Assembly: GCA_029863605.1 (NCBI GenBank) | Contig: JAOTVB010000001.1 | Span: forward strand, 410,187 to 474,186 | Direction of reading: 5' to 3' | Origin: Myxococcales bacterium | GTDB lineage: Bacteria > Myxococcota_A > Polyangia > Polyangiales > Houyiibacteriaceae | DNA: 64,000 nucleotides | In this document: one piece after another, positions 1-8,639 of the stretch | Position numbering within the stretch: the stretch's first letter is position 1 | How the letters are laid out: every line of letters starts with the position of its first letter | The notes under the pieces: model-generated | Told to the model about the DNA's origin: nothing | The model's database searches: none | The model's input: only the letters and a program-made list of their open reading frames with translations | Program-made: the position numbers and the translations under genes

Positions 1-1
1 C

Positions 2-157
2 GGGCCGCGCCGGACGAAAGTGGGCTTGGGACTTCTGGGCGTCGGAGCCGCCGGGGTCATCGGGGGTGTCATTTGGCAACTCACAGGAGGTCACGAGGAA
101 GAGGTTCCCGAAGTCAGCATCGGGCCGACCGGTATCTCCGTCAGGGGGAAGTTCTGA
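2..157 (+). CDS. C-terminus of a membrane-anchored protein (partial)
   Basis: An open frame runs from the left edge to a TGA at 155-157, so only the last 51 residues are visible. They contain a basic stretch (RRTK), one hydrophobic Gly/Ala/Val/Leu helix of about 20 residues that looks like a transmembrane segment, and a 28-residue tail with an acidic patch (HEEE). The TGA overlaps the ATG of the next gene (157-159), which suggests translational coupling. This arrangement is common at the C-terminus of myxobacterial TPR/PEGA-type proteins or kinases, but nothing here identifies the family, so the function is unknown. Confidence 0.6.
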   Translation, partial: GPRRTKVGLGLLGVGAAGVIGGVIWQLTGGHEEEVPEVSIGPTGISVRGKF

Positions 158-1440
158 TGAAACATCTCATAGTATTGTCGCTCGGTCTCCTCCTGCTTGG
201 TGGTTGCAACCTCGCGATCCCCAACGGTCTGTTCGGCTGTGGCCAGCAGTCGGACTGTCCTTCGGGATACTTCTGTTGGAGCAGCGATAGTCGGTGCTAC
301 GACGCACAAGAACCAGGCTGCGAGCCCAAGACGTGCGAGCAGGTCATTGCCGAGTTTGCGTCCCTCGGGATCCCGATCGAATGCGGCTCACTTCCCGACG
401 GTTGCGAAGGCTCGATCGAGTGCGGCAACTGCCCCGAGGGGACTGAGTGCGGGGCGAATGGACAGAACTTCTTGTGTGGATGCGAAGAGCTCACGTGTGC
501 CACCGCCGGCACGGGCGCCGAGTGCGGCACGATACAGACTCGTTGCGGTGGAGCGTCGGCAGCGATCTATTGCGGTGAATGTTTTGGTCAGCAGGTCTGC
601 GACAACAACAAGTGCGTCTGCCCCGCGGGTGTCAACTGCAATCAGGGTTGTGGCACTTGCCCCGAGGGCCAGGTTTGTGTGGCCGGTGCATGCTGTGCCC
701 CGACCTTTCCATGCTCCCGGAATGAGTGCTCCCCGCCCGGAGGCCTCGATGACGGCTGCGGCGGCAAAGCACAGTGCCCTCCGTGTACCGATGACGAGCA
801 ATGTGTGCTTACCGAAGACCTGACCTTTCAATGCCTCGGAGACTGCACCTGTGAGGCTCAGGGCGTCGAATGCGGAAGCGCGACCATCTGCAATCAGCCG
901 ACCTTGTGCGGCACCTGTCAGGACAATGGCTTCCAAGACGGTTTCCGGTGCAGCAGCGGCAATTGTGTCTGCGACGACGTATACGAATACAACGACACTC
1001 TCGAGAACATCGCGATCGTCTGTGGGGGCCTCACTTGTCTACAACCCGCGTGGGGGATCGAGGTTCCGGCCACGCTGCACCACAAGGGCGACATCGACTA
1101 CTACGCGCTCGAGGTTCTCGATGCCGATACGGCGATCGTCGCCGAGATCTTCGAGGGTTCGGGTCAATACACCCTACACCTCACCTACATCTGTCCCGAC
1201 GGCCGGCCCGGGCTTGTAGACTGTAGCGAGTCGACCGACGATCTCGGAGGCATCGAGTTCTGCAAATCTGACGGTGGTTTCGTCGCGCTCTCTCGCTACT
1301 GCCCAGCGAGTACCGCTTCTGCGAACGGGACGGTGTTGGTCGGGGTGCGCTCGAAGGAATTCGCGCAGGACTGCGATGCCTACGGGCTGCGGATCTTCGC
1401 AACTTTCGGCCCTTCCCAACCGTCGGAACCGCCGTTCTAA
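157..1440 (+). CDS. Cys-rich lipoprotein with C-terminal PPC-like domain
   Basis: The start at 157 gives a textbook lipoprotein signal (MKHLIVLSLGLLLLGGC), so Cys17 would be lipidated; an upstream in-frame start at 73 would bury it. Residues 17-290 hold dozens of cysteines in repeated motifs of the ECG, CPEGxxC and CGxCxxG type, probably a disulfide-bonded, exposed repeat region. From about residue 290 the motif DVYEYNDT followed by DIDYYALEV matches the pattern of pre-peptidase C-terminal (PPC) beta-sandwich domains. No catalytic motif is visible. Proteins of this layout are frequent in Myxococcota and usually lack an assigned function. The start overlaps the preceding stop codon. A surface or outer-membrane role is inferred from the signal only. 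Confidence 0.85.
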   Translation: MKHLIVLSLGLLLLGGCNLAIPNGLFGCGQQSDCPSGYFCWSSDSRCYDAQEPGCEPKTCEQVIAEFASLGIPIECGSLPDGCEGSIECGNCPEGTECGANGQNFLCGCEELTCATAGTGAECGTIQTRCGGASAAIYCGECFGQQVCDNNKCVCPAGVNCNQGCGTCPEGQVCVAGACCAPTFPCSRNECSPPGGLDDGCGGKAQCPPCTDDEQCVLTEDLTFQCLGDCTCEAQGVECGSATICNQPTLCGTCQDNGFQDGFRCSSGNCVCDDVYEYNDTLENIAIVCGGLTCLQPAWGIEVPATLHHKGDIDYYALEVLDADTAIVAEIFEGSGQYTLHLTYICPDGRPGLVDCSESTDDLGGIEFCKSDGGFVALSRYCPASTASANGTVLVGVRSKEFAQDCDAYGLRIFATFGPSQPSEPPF

Positions 1441-1447
1441 GCTCCGT

Positions 1448-1474
1448 TTGACTAGCGGCTATGCGGCGTATAAG
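1448..1474 (+). promoter_or_regulatory. putative sigma-70 promoter of metK
   Basis: TTGACT at 1448-1453 and TATAAG at 1469-1474 are separated by 15 bp. Transcription would begin near 1481, only about 5 nt before the metK ATG. No Shine-Dalgarno is visible before that ATG, consistent with a near-leaderless message. There is no room for a SAM riboswitch in the 45-bp gap. Confidence 0.5.
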
Positions 1475-1485
1475 AGCCATCGCCT

Positions 1486-2739
1486 ATGAGCGGATACCTG
1501 TTTACTTCCGAGTCGGTGACGGAAGGCCATCCCGACAAAATCTGCGATAAGATCAGCGACTCCCTGCTCGATGCATACATAGGCCAAGACACACGGTCGC
1601 GCGTCGCACTTGAGACCATGGTGAAGACCGGTTTCGTCGTGGTGGGAGGCGAGGTCACCTCGAAGGCTACGATCGACATCGCGGCGATCGTCCGCGACGC
1701 GATCACTGGAATCGGCTACACGGACTCCTCGATGGGCTTTGACGCCGCCACCTGCGGCGTCCTGACGGCCGTCGAGCAGCAGTCGCCTGACATCGCGCAA
1801 GGCGTGGATCGGGCCAAGGGGCAGGAGCAAGGCGCCGGAGACCAAGGCCTGATGTTCGGCTACGCCGTCGACGAAACGCGCCAGCTCATGCCAATGCCGA
1901 TCGACCTCTCGCACAAGCTCGCGAGGCGGCTGGCTCAAGTCCGCAAGCGTGGCGTCCTTCCCTGGCTTCGTCCCGACGGGAAGACCCAGGTTACAGTGGA
2001 GTACGACGACGGCCGGCCCATCCGATTCGACGCGATTGTCGTCTCGACGCAGCACGCGGAGGACGTGAAACATCGAGCTTTGAAAGAAGCGATCGTGGAA
2101 GAGGTCATCAAGCCGACGCTTCCCACCAAGATGATCGACAGGTCGACCAAGTTTCACGTGAACCCAACCGGACGATTCGTGGTCGGTGGCCCCTATGGGG
2201 ATGCCGGCCTGACCGGGCGCAAGATCATCGTCGACACGTACGGTGGCATGGGCCGGCATGGCGGTGGCGCTTTCAGCGGGAAGGACCCCTCGAAGGTAGA
2301 CCGGAGCGCGGCCTACTTCGCTCGCTACGTCGCGAAGAACATCGTCGCCTCGAAAGTCGCTTCTCGTTGCGAGGTGCAGGTCGCCTACGCGATCGGCGTT
2401 GCGAAACCGATGGGCATTTACGTCACCACGTTCGGCACCGGACGCGTGGACGACGCGAAAATCGCCAAGACTGTTTCCAGTATATTCGACTTTCGGCCCC
2501 GGGCGATCATCGAGACGCTCGATCTGTTGCGACCGATCTACACGCCCACCGCGGCCTACGGGCACTTCGGGCGCACCGAAAAGACGTTTACGTGGGAGCG
2601 CACCGACCGAGCGGACGAGCTCCGACGTGCGCTGCTACCGAAGTCGGGTCGTTCTGGGTCGAACGGCAAGCCGGCCAAGAAGCGGTCGTCCACGACGAAG
2701 CGCACGAAGGAGACCCGGCCGCGGGCCAGCACACGCTAA
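1486..2739 (+). CDS. metK: S-adenosylmethionine synthase
   Basis: Makes S-adenosylmethionine from methionine and ATP in the cytoplasm. The family signatures are all present: [12 protein letters not shown] at the N-terminus with the catalytic His in GHPDK, the GAGDQG loop near residue 120, [18 protein letters not shown] near residue 250 (phosphate and metal binding), and YAIGVAKP. The protein is 417 residues, about 30 longer than usual: after the normal end there is a Lys/Arg/Ser/Thr-rich tail (roughly 387-417) with no recognisable fold. ATG start at 1486; translation may be leaderless because the predicted promoter lies directly upstream. The gene appears monocistronic or reads into the dprE1-like gene 48 bp downstream. 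Confidence 0.97.
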   Translation: MSGYLFTSESVTEGHPDKICDKISDSLLDAYIGQDTRSRVALETMVKTGFVVVGGEVTSKATIDIAAIVRDAITGIGYTDSSMGFDAATCGVLTAVEQQSPDIAQGVDRAKGQEQGAGDQGLMFGYAVDETRQLMPMPIDLSHKLARRLAQVRKRGVLPWLRPDGKTQVTVEYDDGRPIRFDAIVVSTQHAEDVKHRALKEAIVEEVIKPTLPTKMIDRSTKFHVNPTGRFVVGGPYGDAGLTGRKIIVDTYGGMGRHGGGAFSGKDPSKVDRSAAYFARYVAKNIVASKVASRCEVQVAYAIGVAKPMGIYVTTFGTGRVDDAKIAKTVSSIFDFRPRAIIETLDLLRPIYTPTAAYGHFGRTEKTFTWERTDRADELRRALLPKSGRSGSNGKPAKKRSSTTKRTKETRPRASTR

Positions 2740-2787
2740 GGCTGCCTTTTAGGGCTCCGGTTGTCGTCGCGCTACACTACCGGCGCC

Positions 2788-4116
2788 ATGGGTGAGCCAC
2801 CGCTTTCGACCATTTCGGGCTGGGGCCGGCACTCCGCGCAAGGACGGGAGCGGGTTGGGGAGGATCTCGAGCGAATCAGCGCCAACGTGAGTCTGTCACG
2901 AGGTCTCGGGCGGTCCTACGGCGATGCGTCGCTTCCTTCTCCAGATGCGCCCGACGTGCTCAACACCACGTATGCCGATCGCATTCTGCGTTTCGACGAA
3001 GACACTGGGCTGTTTCGTGCCGAGTCGGGGTTTGCGCTGAGCGAGCTGAATCGGCTCTTCATGCCACGCGGTTGGTTCACCCCCGTTTCGCCCGGAACCA
3101 AGTTCGTGACCCTCGGGGGCATGGTGGCAGCCGACGTTCACGGGAAGAACCAGCATTGCGACGGCAACTTCGGAGATCACGTAACGTCCCTCAAGATGCG
3201 CGTGGCCGACGGCCGTGTGCTCGAGTGTTCTCCGGAACAGCATTCCGACCTCTTCAAGGCCACCATCGGTGGCATGGGGCTCACCGGGCACATTCTCGAA
3301 GTCGAGTTCGGGCTTCAGTCCATTCCGTCGCAGTGGATCTGGCAGGAGAGCCGGCGCATCCACGACATCGACGAGTTTCAGGAGTCGCTCGAGAGCGCCG
3401 CTCCCAATTGGCCTTACACCATGGGGTGGATCGACGGTCTTGCCCGCGGTAGTCGCACCGGCCGCGGCACTCTCATGTGCGGCAGATGGGCGGACCCGGA
3501 ACAAGCGCCTCCCAAGCCTCCCAAGACTCGTTTCCGACCGAGGCTTCGGTTCGATTGGCCGTCCTGGATCTTGAACCGCGCGACGATCCGCATATTCAAC
3601 GAGCTCTACTACCGAAAGCAGTGGCGACGCGTTTCATGCGGCATCGTGAGTCACGAGTCCTTCTATTACCCGCTCGACGCCATCCGGTCTTGGAACCGCA
3701 TGTACGGGAGGCGCGGATTCACTCAGTATCAGTGCGTGCTGCCGAGAGAGGCCGGCCGCAGCTCTGCTCGCAGAGTCCTAGAAGTATTGACCGCCCGCGG
3801 CGGGGCATCGTTTCTCTGCGTGATCAAGGATTTCGGTCGCGAGGGCCGGGGTGTTCTGTCGTTTCCGCGCCCCGGCATCACGTTGGCGCTCGACATTGCG
3901 GTGCGTGACGACACCCAAGACCTGGTGGATTCTCTCAATGAGCAGGTCCTGCAAGAGGGTGGACGCGTCTATCTGGCCAAGGATTCGTTCACCCGGCGTG
4001 AACACTTCGAAGCGATGGAAGGGGCGCGGCTCGCAGAGTTCAATGCCATTCGGGATCGCTGGGATCCAAATCGCAGATTTCGCAGTGCGCTATCGGTGCG
4101 GCTGCTGGGGGATTGA
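2788..4116 (+). CDS. DprE1-like FAD-dependent oxidase
   Basis: A 442-residue FAD-binding oxidoreductase of the VAO/PCMH type. The N-terminal half has GLGRSYGDASLP, SPGTKFVTLGGMVAADVHGKN and GGMGLTGHI, which closely follow the FAD-binding and HGKN motifs of decaprenylphosphoryl-ribose 2-oxidase (DprE1), half of the epimerase that makes polyprenyl-phosphoryl arabinose in actinobacteria. In-frame TTG at 2761 is possible, but ATG at 2788 fits the family start (SGWGRHS). The SDR gene follows after 1 bp, exactly as dprE2 follows dprE1, which supports a two-step 2-epimerisation of a lipid-linked sugar. The actual substrate in this organism is unknown. Confidence 0.85.
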   Translation: MGEPPLSTISGWGRHSAQGRERVGEDLERISANVSLSRGLGRSYGDASLPSPDAPDVLNTTYADRILRFDEDTGLFRAESGFALSELNRLFMPRGWFTPVSPGTKFVTLGGMVAADVHGKNQHCDGNFGDHVTSLKMRVADGRVLECSPEQHSDLFKATIGGMGLTGHILEVEFGLQSIPSQWIWQESRRIHDIDEFQESLESAAPNWPYTMGWIDGLARGSRTGRGTLMCGRWADPEQAPPKPPKTRFRPRLRFDWPSWILNRATIRIFNELYYRKQWRRVSCGIVSHESFYYPLDAIRSWNRMYGRRGFTQYQCVLPREAGRSSARRVLEVLTARGGASFLCVIKDFGREGRGVLSFPRPGITLALDIAVRDDTQDLVDSLNEQVLQEGGRVYLAKDSFTRREHFEAMEGARLAEFNAIRDRWDPNRRFRSALSVRLLGD

Positions 4117-4117
4117 C

Positions 4118-4855
4118 ATGAGAGTTGCGTTTTTGGGAGCGACGAAAGGAATGGGGCGCGCGCTGGCACGACTCAGCGCTGAGCGTAGAGACAGGATCTG
4201 CTTGCTCGGTAGAAACGAAGTCGATCTCGAGCGAAGCGCCGCAGACCTGAGCGTGCGAGGAGCTGACGGCCTGGTTCGATGTTTCTCGTGTGACCTCGAA
4301 CAAGTCGACACCTTTGCCTCCGCCATTGGTTCGGCCCGAGAAGCCTTGGGGGGGTTGGATGCCGTCGTGGTCTCGGCCGGGATCTTCGCGACGCAAGAGG
4401 AGCTCGAAGCCGATCCGGTCCTGGCGGAGCGACTGGTGCGCGTCAACTTCTCAAACACAGTCATGTTCTGCGAGGCCGCCAAGAAGGTCCTCCTCGACGA
4501 GGGCGGCGGGACCTTGTGCGTATTCAGCTCCGTTGCAGGCGAGCGCGGTCGCAAGCCGGTCATCATCTACGGCGCTGCCAAGGCCGGGCTCACTCGCTAC
4601 CTCGAGGGCCTCGACCACAAACATCGCGCCGATGGGCTTCGCGTCATCACGGTCAAGCCGGGCTTCGTCAAAACCAGTATGACGGCCGGGCTATCGCCGC
4701 CCCCGTTCGCGGGAGAGCCAGACGCCGTCGCCGCGCGGGTCCTGTCGGCCATCGATCGAGGAGCACCGGTCGTATATGCGCCGGCACCTTGGCGTTACAT
4801 CATGGCGATCATCCGAGCGATGCCACGTGCGATCATGCGTCGTGTGGAGTTCTGA
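4118..4855 (+). CDS. DprE2-like short-chain dehydrogenase
   Basis: A 245-residue SDR. The Rossmann glycine motif is GATKGMG near residue 7, a Ser sits in FSSVAG, and the active-site YxxxK appears as YGAAK. The C-terminus carries hydrophobic and amphipathic residues (WRYIMAIIRAMPRAIMRR), as in DprE2, which would keep it at the membrane with its lipid substrate. It starts 1 bp after the dprE1-like gene, so the two are co-translated. By analogy with DprE1/DprE2 it would reduce the 2-keto intermediate with NAD(P)H. The inference rests on pairing plus the SDR fold; the SDR family is broad, so substrate is unproven. Confidence 0.82.
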   Translation: MRVAFLGATKGMGRALARLSAERRDRICLLGRNEVDLERSAADLSVRGADGLVRCFSCDLEQVDTFASAIGSAREALGGLDAVVVSAGIFATQEELEADPVLAERLVRVNFSNTVMFCEAAKKVLLDEGGGTLCVFSSVAGERGRKPVIIYGAAKAGLTRYLEGLDHKHRADGLRVITVKPGFVKTSMTAGLSPPPFAGEPDAVAARVLSAIDRGAPVVYAPAPWRYIMAIIRAMPRAIMRRVEF

Positions 4856-4893
4856 TCGGGCCGCGTGGTGATCCCGGTTGGGCCTGCGGCCCG

Positions 4894-5424
4894 TCAATTG
4901 GTCCCGCCCCCTTCGATGAACGCTTTGATGTCGGGTCGCGAGACGCGCCAGGCAGCTGCAACGTGGAGAGCCGCGCTGATGAGGCTTCCCAAAACCACGT
5001 TGGAGATCAACTCGGTCAAGGTGGCCCCGCCCGGGCTCTGTGCCGGCAGCGAAGGGAACACCAGCTTGAGGTGATAGACCAAGGTTGCGGTGTACGCGAC
5101 GATCCATATCAGCTTCGCCGTGACCGCCTGCCTGATCCACCATTGAGCCAGCTTGCGGCGCCAGCTCAGCATGAAGCTTCCGATGAGGACCAGCCCCGAA
5201 ACGACGATGTTGGCGGCGGCCATCGGCCGTCGGTATGGGTTGGTGGCCTGCGCCTCTAGAAATTGCAGCTTCAGCTGACCCAGGTCCTGCAGGTCTTCGG
5301 GAAGGGGACCGGACTGCAAGTCATAGGTACCCATGAGGACGCCCGCGATGCCAAGCATCGTCAGCAGGGTCGAGGTCAGTAGGATGGCAATCATGACCCG
5401 TCTATCGCTTGATTCGCCTGCCAT
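4894..5424 (-). CDS. four-helix membrane protein, unknown function
   Basis: A 176-residue protein with four predicted membrane helices (about residues 10-30, 65-83, 97-117 and 137-155). The ATG at 5424 (MAGESSDRR) places a short charged N-terminus before the first helix; an upstream in-frame start at 5499 would add 25 residues that overlap the divergent kinase gene, so it is less likely. No catalytic or ligand-binding motif stands out. It is convergent to the dprE2-like gene (38 bp apart) and divergent from the sensor kinase at 5485 with 60 bp between them, so the two may share a promoter region. I do not recognise the family. Confidence 0.75.
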   Translation of the reverse strand: MAGESSDRRVMIAILLTSTLLTMLGIAGVLMGTYDLQSGPLPEDLQDLGQLKLQFLEAQATNPYRRPMAAANIVVSGLVLIGSFMLSWRRKLAQWWIRQAVTAKLIWIVAYTATLVYHLKLVFPSLPAQSPGGATLTELISNVVLGSLISAALHVAAAWRVSRPDIKAFIEGGGTN

Positions 5425-5484
5425 CGTCTGGTCCAGTCCTTGTAACCTGGCGCGTAACCCCGATCGACCCCAAAACAAGAACAC

Positions 5485-7218
5485 ATGAGCCAGGACCAAA
5501 AACGTCCTCCCGTATTCGCGGAACGCAGCGCGCGCGACGACTTCAGCGCCGACCGCATTCGTTGGTTGATCTCGCTGCGCTGGGTTGCGATGGCGGGGGT
5601 TCTGATTGCGACTGGGTTCGTCGTCGCGGGGTTCTTTCCAGGCGTCGCGTGGCCTGTGTTTCTGTTGGTGGTGGTCGGGGGTAGTGCGTACAATTATTCG
5701 CTCACTCGTTCACGTCTCGAGCCTCGGGGGGGGCGGCGGGCGGCCGTGTCGCAGGCTTTGGTCGACCTAGTGATGTTGACCATCGTTCTATGGGCAGCAG
5801 GCGGCATCTCCTCCCCGTTTCTCGGATTTTACGTGTTTCATCTCGCCTTGATCGGAATCCTCGGTGGTCCCCGGGCGACGTTCGTGGCTACGGCCGCGGC
5901 TTTTGCTGGGACGGGTTTCCTAGCGCTCACCGAGTGGATTCCGGTGCTGAAGATCGGTAAGTGGGATCCGATTCCGCCATGGGACACGATCGCCGATGTC
6001 ACCGCGTTCATGATGACAATGGGCGCGGTGGCCTACGTGGTGCTCCATGCCGTCCGCGAATTGCGCGATCGCGAGCATGCTCTAGAGGGCGCGCGCGACC
6101 AAGCCGAGCTCGAGTACCAAGTCATCGCCAATACGCTGGACGAGATCGAGGCAGGCCTCGAGGTCGTCGACGCCGAGGGCCGGATCGAATGGCGAAATCG
6201 ATTGGCCGAAGACCTGGCCCCAACGCCCAACCAAGACGGCATGTGGGAGTGTCCAAGGCAGATTCGCGCGTGCGAAACCGATCCGGCGGGACCGTGTCCC
6301 TTTTGGCGAGCTCGTGACGAAGACACGCCGGGGCGATGCCGCTTTTCCGCGGGCGACCGAACCTATGAGATGCTCTCGTTTCCGTTGGCGTCTCGCGATG
6401 AAGGGACGCCCCGCATCATGAACCTCTACGTCGATCGAACCCAGATGCTTCACGCAGAGCGGCGTTTAATTCAAGCTGAACGTCTGGCGAGCTTGGGCCG
6501 CGTCGCCCAAGGCGTCGCACACGAGCTGAACACGCCGCTTGCGACAATCCGTACTCTCGCGGCGGACATGCGCGAAGCGATTCGGTCTCTTGGAGCGGAC
6601 GAATCATTGCAGTCAGATCTTGCCGAGTCTGCTGCGTTGATCCGCGACGAAACCGGTCGGCTCGGACGGATTACGCAAGCGCTCCTCACGGGGGGGACGT
6701 TGCCCCGCCTTCAGCTCGATACGGCGGCGCATCTGCTCCCACTTGTCCAACGCGCAAGGGCACTGGTGTTTGCTGGGGTTCGCGATGGCCCGGAGCTCTT
6801 GGTCGACGACACGGTGGCAGAGCACAGCGTCTCGGCAGACCGGGACCGCCTTCTCCAGGTTCTGGTCAACCTCTTTCAAAACGCCCTCGACGCAAATCGG
6901 GAAACAGGGCGAAAATCGGTGTGGGTCTCTGCCAAACGAGATAGTGAGATGGTCGAGCTCACCGTTGAAGACGAGGGTTCTGGGCTACAGCCGGATATCG
7001 AAGGACGGCTTTTCGAACCGTTCGCGACCACGAAGCCTCCCGGCGAGGGGACGGGCCTCGGTCTCTACGCTTCCTACATGCTCATCCAGACGATGGGTGG
7101 GGAGTTGACGATCGAGAACCGCGCGCAAGGCGGGGCGCGTGCCTGCATCCGACTTCCCGCTGGAGCCGGCACGCTTGCAAACAAACCGGGAGTGGCTCAC
7201 GGTGCGACGTTGTCATGA
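5485..7218 (+). CDS. RegB-like membrane sensor histidine kinase
   Basis: 577 residues. The first 190 residues carry about six membrane helices and the loop GGISSPF, close to the GGxxNPF quinone-binding loop of RegB/PrrB redox sensors. A PAS-like segment follows (about 205-315) containing several cysteines (WECPRQIRACETDPAGPCPF), then the phosphoacceptor H346 in GVAHELNTPL and an HATPase domain (NALDAN, DEGSG, GTGLGLY). The last 4 bp overlap the NtrC-type regulator, which is therefore the likely partner. RegB normally pairs with the small RegA; here the partner is a sigma-54 activator. Redox or quinone sensing is inferred from the loop, not shown. Confidence 0.9.
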   Translation: MSQDQKRPPVFAERSARDDFSADRIRWLISLRWVAMAGVLIATGFVVAGFFPGVAWPVFLLVVVGGSAYNYSLTRSRLEPRGGRRAAVSQALVDLVMLTIVLWAAGGISSPFLGFYVFHLALIGILGGPRATFVATAAAFAGTGFLALTEWIPVLKIGKWDPIPPWDTIADVTAFMMTMGAVAYVVLHAVRELRDREHALEGARDQAELEYQVIANTLDEIEAGLEVVDAEGRIEWRNRLAEDLAPTPNQDGMWECPRQIRACETDPAGPCPFWRARDEDTPGRCRFSAGDRTYEMLSFPLASRDEGTPRIMNLYVDRTQMLHAERRLIQAERLASLGRVAQGVAHELNTPLATIRTLAADMREAIRSLGADESLQSDLAESAALIRDETGRLGRITQALLTGGTLPRLQLDTAAHLLPLVQRARALVFAGVRDGPELLVDDTVAEHSVSADRDRLLQVLVNLFQNALDANRETGRKSVWVSAKRDSEMVELTVEDEGSGLQPDIEGRLFEPFATTKPPGEGTGLGLYASYMLIQTMGGELTIENRAQGGARACIRLPAGAGTLANKPGVAHGATLS

Positions 7219-8540
7219 ACGGCAGCGTCCTCATCATCGACGACGATGCAGCTTTTCGCTTTGCGATGGCAAAGGCGCTGCGCCGTGGTGGCTATTCGGT
7301 TTCCGAGGCCAGTAGCGGTGAGGAGGCGGTCGAGGTTCTCTGCAACAGCTCCCCGCCCGACGTTGCCTTGCTCGACCTGAAGATGAAGGGGATCGGCGGG
7401 CTTGAGGTCCTGCGACGCTGCGGGTCGATTCAGACCAATGTCATCGTCCTCACGGGCCACGGAACGGTCAAAGCGGCCGTGGAGGCGATGCAGCTCGGTG
7501 CATTTTCGTTCCTAGAGAAGCCGGTCGACGCCCAAATGCTCCAGCCGTTGCTGCGCCAGGCGCTCTTGGAGCGGGGAGCCGCTGCGGCTGGGGAGGCCGG
7601 TGAGCCGATCCCCCTGATCGGTGTGAGCGCGATGATGGAGGAGGTTCGGCAGTTCGTCCGCACCGTAGCGCCAACGAACGAAACGGTCCTGGTGTTTGGT
7701 GAGACGGGCACTGGTAAAGAAGTCGTAGCTAGGCAGATTCACGCCCAGAGTGGTAGAAGCAGCGGCCCCTTCGTCGCGATGAACGCCGCTTGTGTGCCGC
7801 GCGAGCTCTTCGAAAGCGAGCTCTTCGGTCACAAGCGTGGCGCCTTCACCGGTGCGCACATCGACCGAGCAGGCCTGTTCCGCGAGGCCGACGGCGGAAC
7901 GCTTTTCATCGATGAGCTTGCCGAGCTTCCTCTCGAGAGCCAGGCCAAGCTACTCCGCGCAATCGAAACGAAGATGATCCGCCCCGTCGGTGAATCGGGC
8001 GAGGTCGAGGTCGACGTGCGAATCGTGGCGGCGACCAACCGTGACCTGTGGGCCGAAACCCAAGCCGGTCGGTTTCGCGAAGACCTCTATTTCCGACTCC
8101 AGGTCTTTCCCGTGCTCGTTCGTCCGCTTCGCGAGCGGCCCGAGGACGTCGAGGGCCTCGCTGCGCATTTGCTTCAACGCTTGGGCAAAGCGGAGATTGT
8201 GCTCGAGCCCGAGGCTCTTGGCGCCCTTCGAGAATATGACTGGCCTGGCAACGTCCGTGAGCTCTTGAACGTGCTCCGACGGGCTGCTCTCTTTTCGATT
8301 TCCAACAAGCTCGGCGCAGACCTCGTCCGCCGGATGATCGCCGCCAGCGTATTTGGAAGCGCCCGGGAGTCCACCCCGCCCACGGGCCCCGCCAGCCAAA
8401 CCAACCTCGCCGCCCTAGAACGCGAGCACATCGAGCGAGTGCTGCAAGAGATGGACGGAAACATCACCAAGGCAGCGTCGGCCCTCGGAATCGATCGACG
8501 AACGCTCCAGCGTAAACTCAGATCCTACGGGATCGAATAA
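7215..8540 (+). CDS. NtrC-family sigma-54 response regulator
   Basis: 441 residues in the classic order. Receiver domain 1-120 with acidic pair DDD near the N-terminus and phosphoacceptor D54; AAA+ ATPase with Walker A GETGTGKE at 162-169, the sigma-54 contact loop GAFTGA at 209-214 and the Walker B region GGTLFIDE; C-terminal Fis-type helix-turn-helix from about 400 (NITKAASALGIDRRTLQRKL). All catalytic motifs are intact, so it should activate sigma-54 promoters when phosphorylated. The 4-bp overlap with the upstream RegB-like kinase makes them a pair. One candidate sigma-54 promoter in this window lies before radC (28764-28780); whether this regulator acts there is unknown. Confidence 0.95.
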   Translation: MNGSVLIIDDDAAFRFAMAKALRRGGYSVSEASSGEEAVEVLCNSSPPDVALLDLKMKGIGGLEVLRRCGSIQTNVIVLTGHGTVKAAVEAMQLGAFSFLEKPVDAQMLQPLLRQALLERGAAAAGEAGEPIPLIGVSAMMEEVRQFVRTVAPTNETVLVFGETGTGKEVVARQIHAQSGRSSGPFVAMNAACVPRELFESELFGHKRGAFTGAHIDRAGLFREADGGTLFIDELAELPLESQAKLLRAIETKMIRPVGESGEVEVDVRIVAATNRDLWAETQAGRFREDLYFRLQVFPVLVRPLRERPEDVEGLAAHLLQRLGKAEIVLEPEALGALREYDWPGNVRELLNVLRRAALFSISNKLGADLVRRMIAASVFGSARESTPPTGPASQTNLAALEREHIERVLQEMDGNITKAASALGIDRRTLQRKLRSYGIE

Positions 8541-8639
8541 TGGAAGACAGTGGCCTCTCCCATTGCACCCTGCTCCAGATCCAGTCGGCGCCAACGCTAT
8601 CGCTGCCCGCGAGCAGCCATCCGTAAAGCGAATCTCGGT

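Noticed and set aside
1441-1485. SAM riboswitch before metK
   Set aside because: Only 45 bp between genes, filled by a promoter; no room for the fold.
1459-2565. Long minus-strand ORF opposite metK (368 codons)
   Set aside because: It mirrors the metK codon pattern and has no domain, SD or conserved start.
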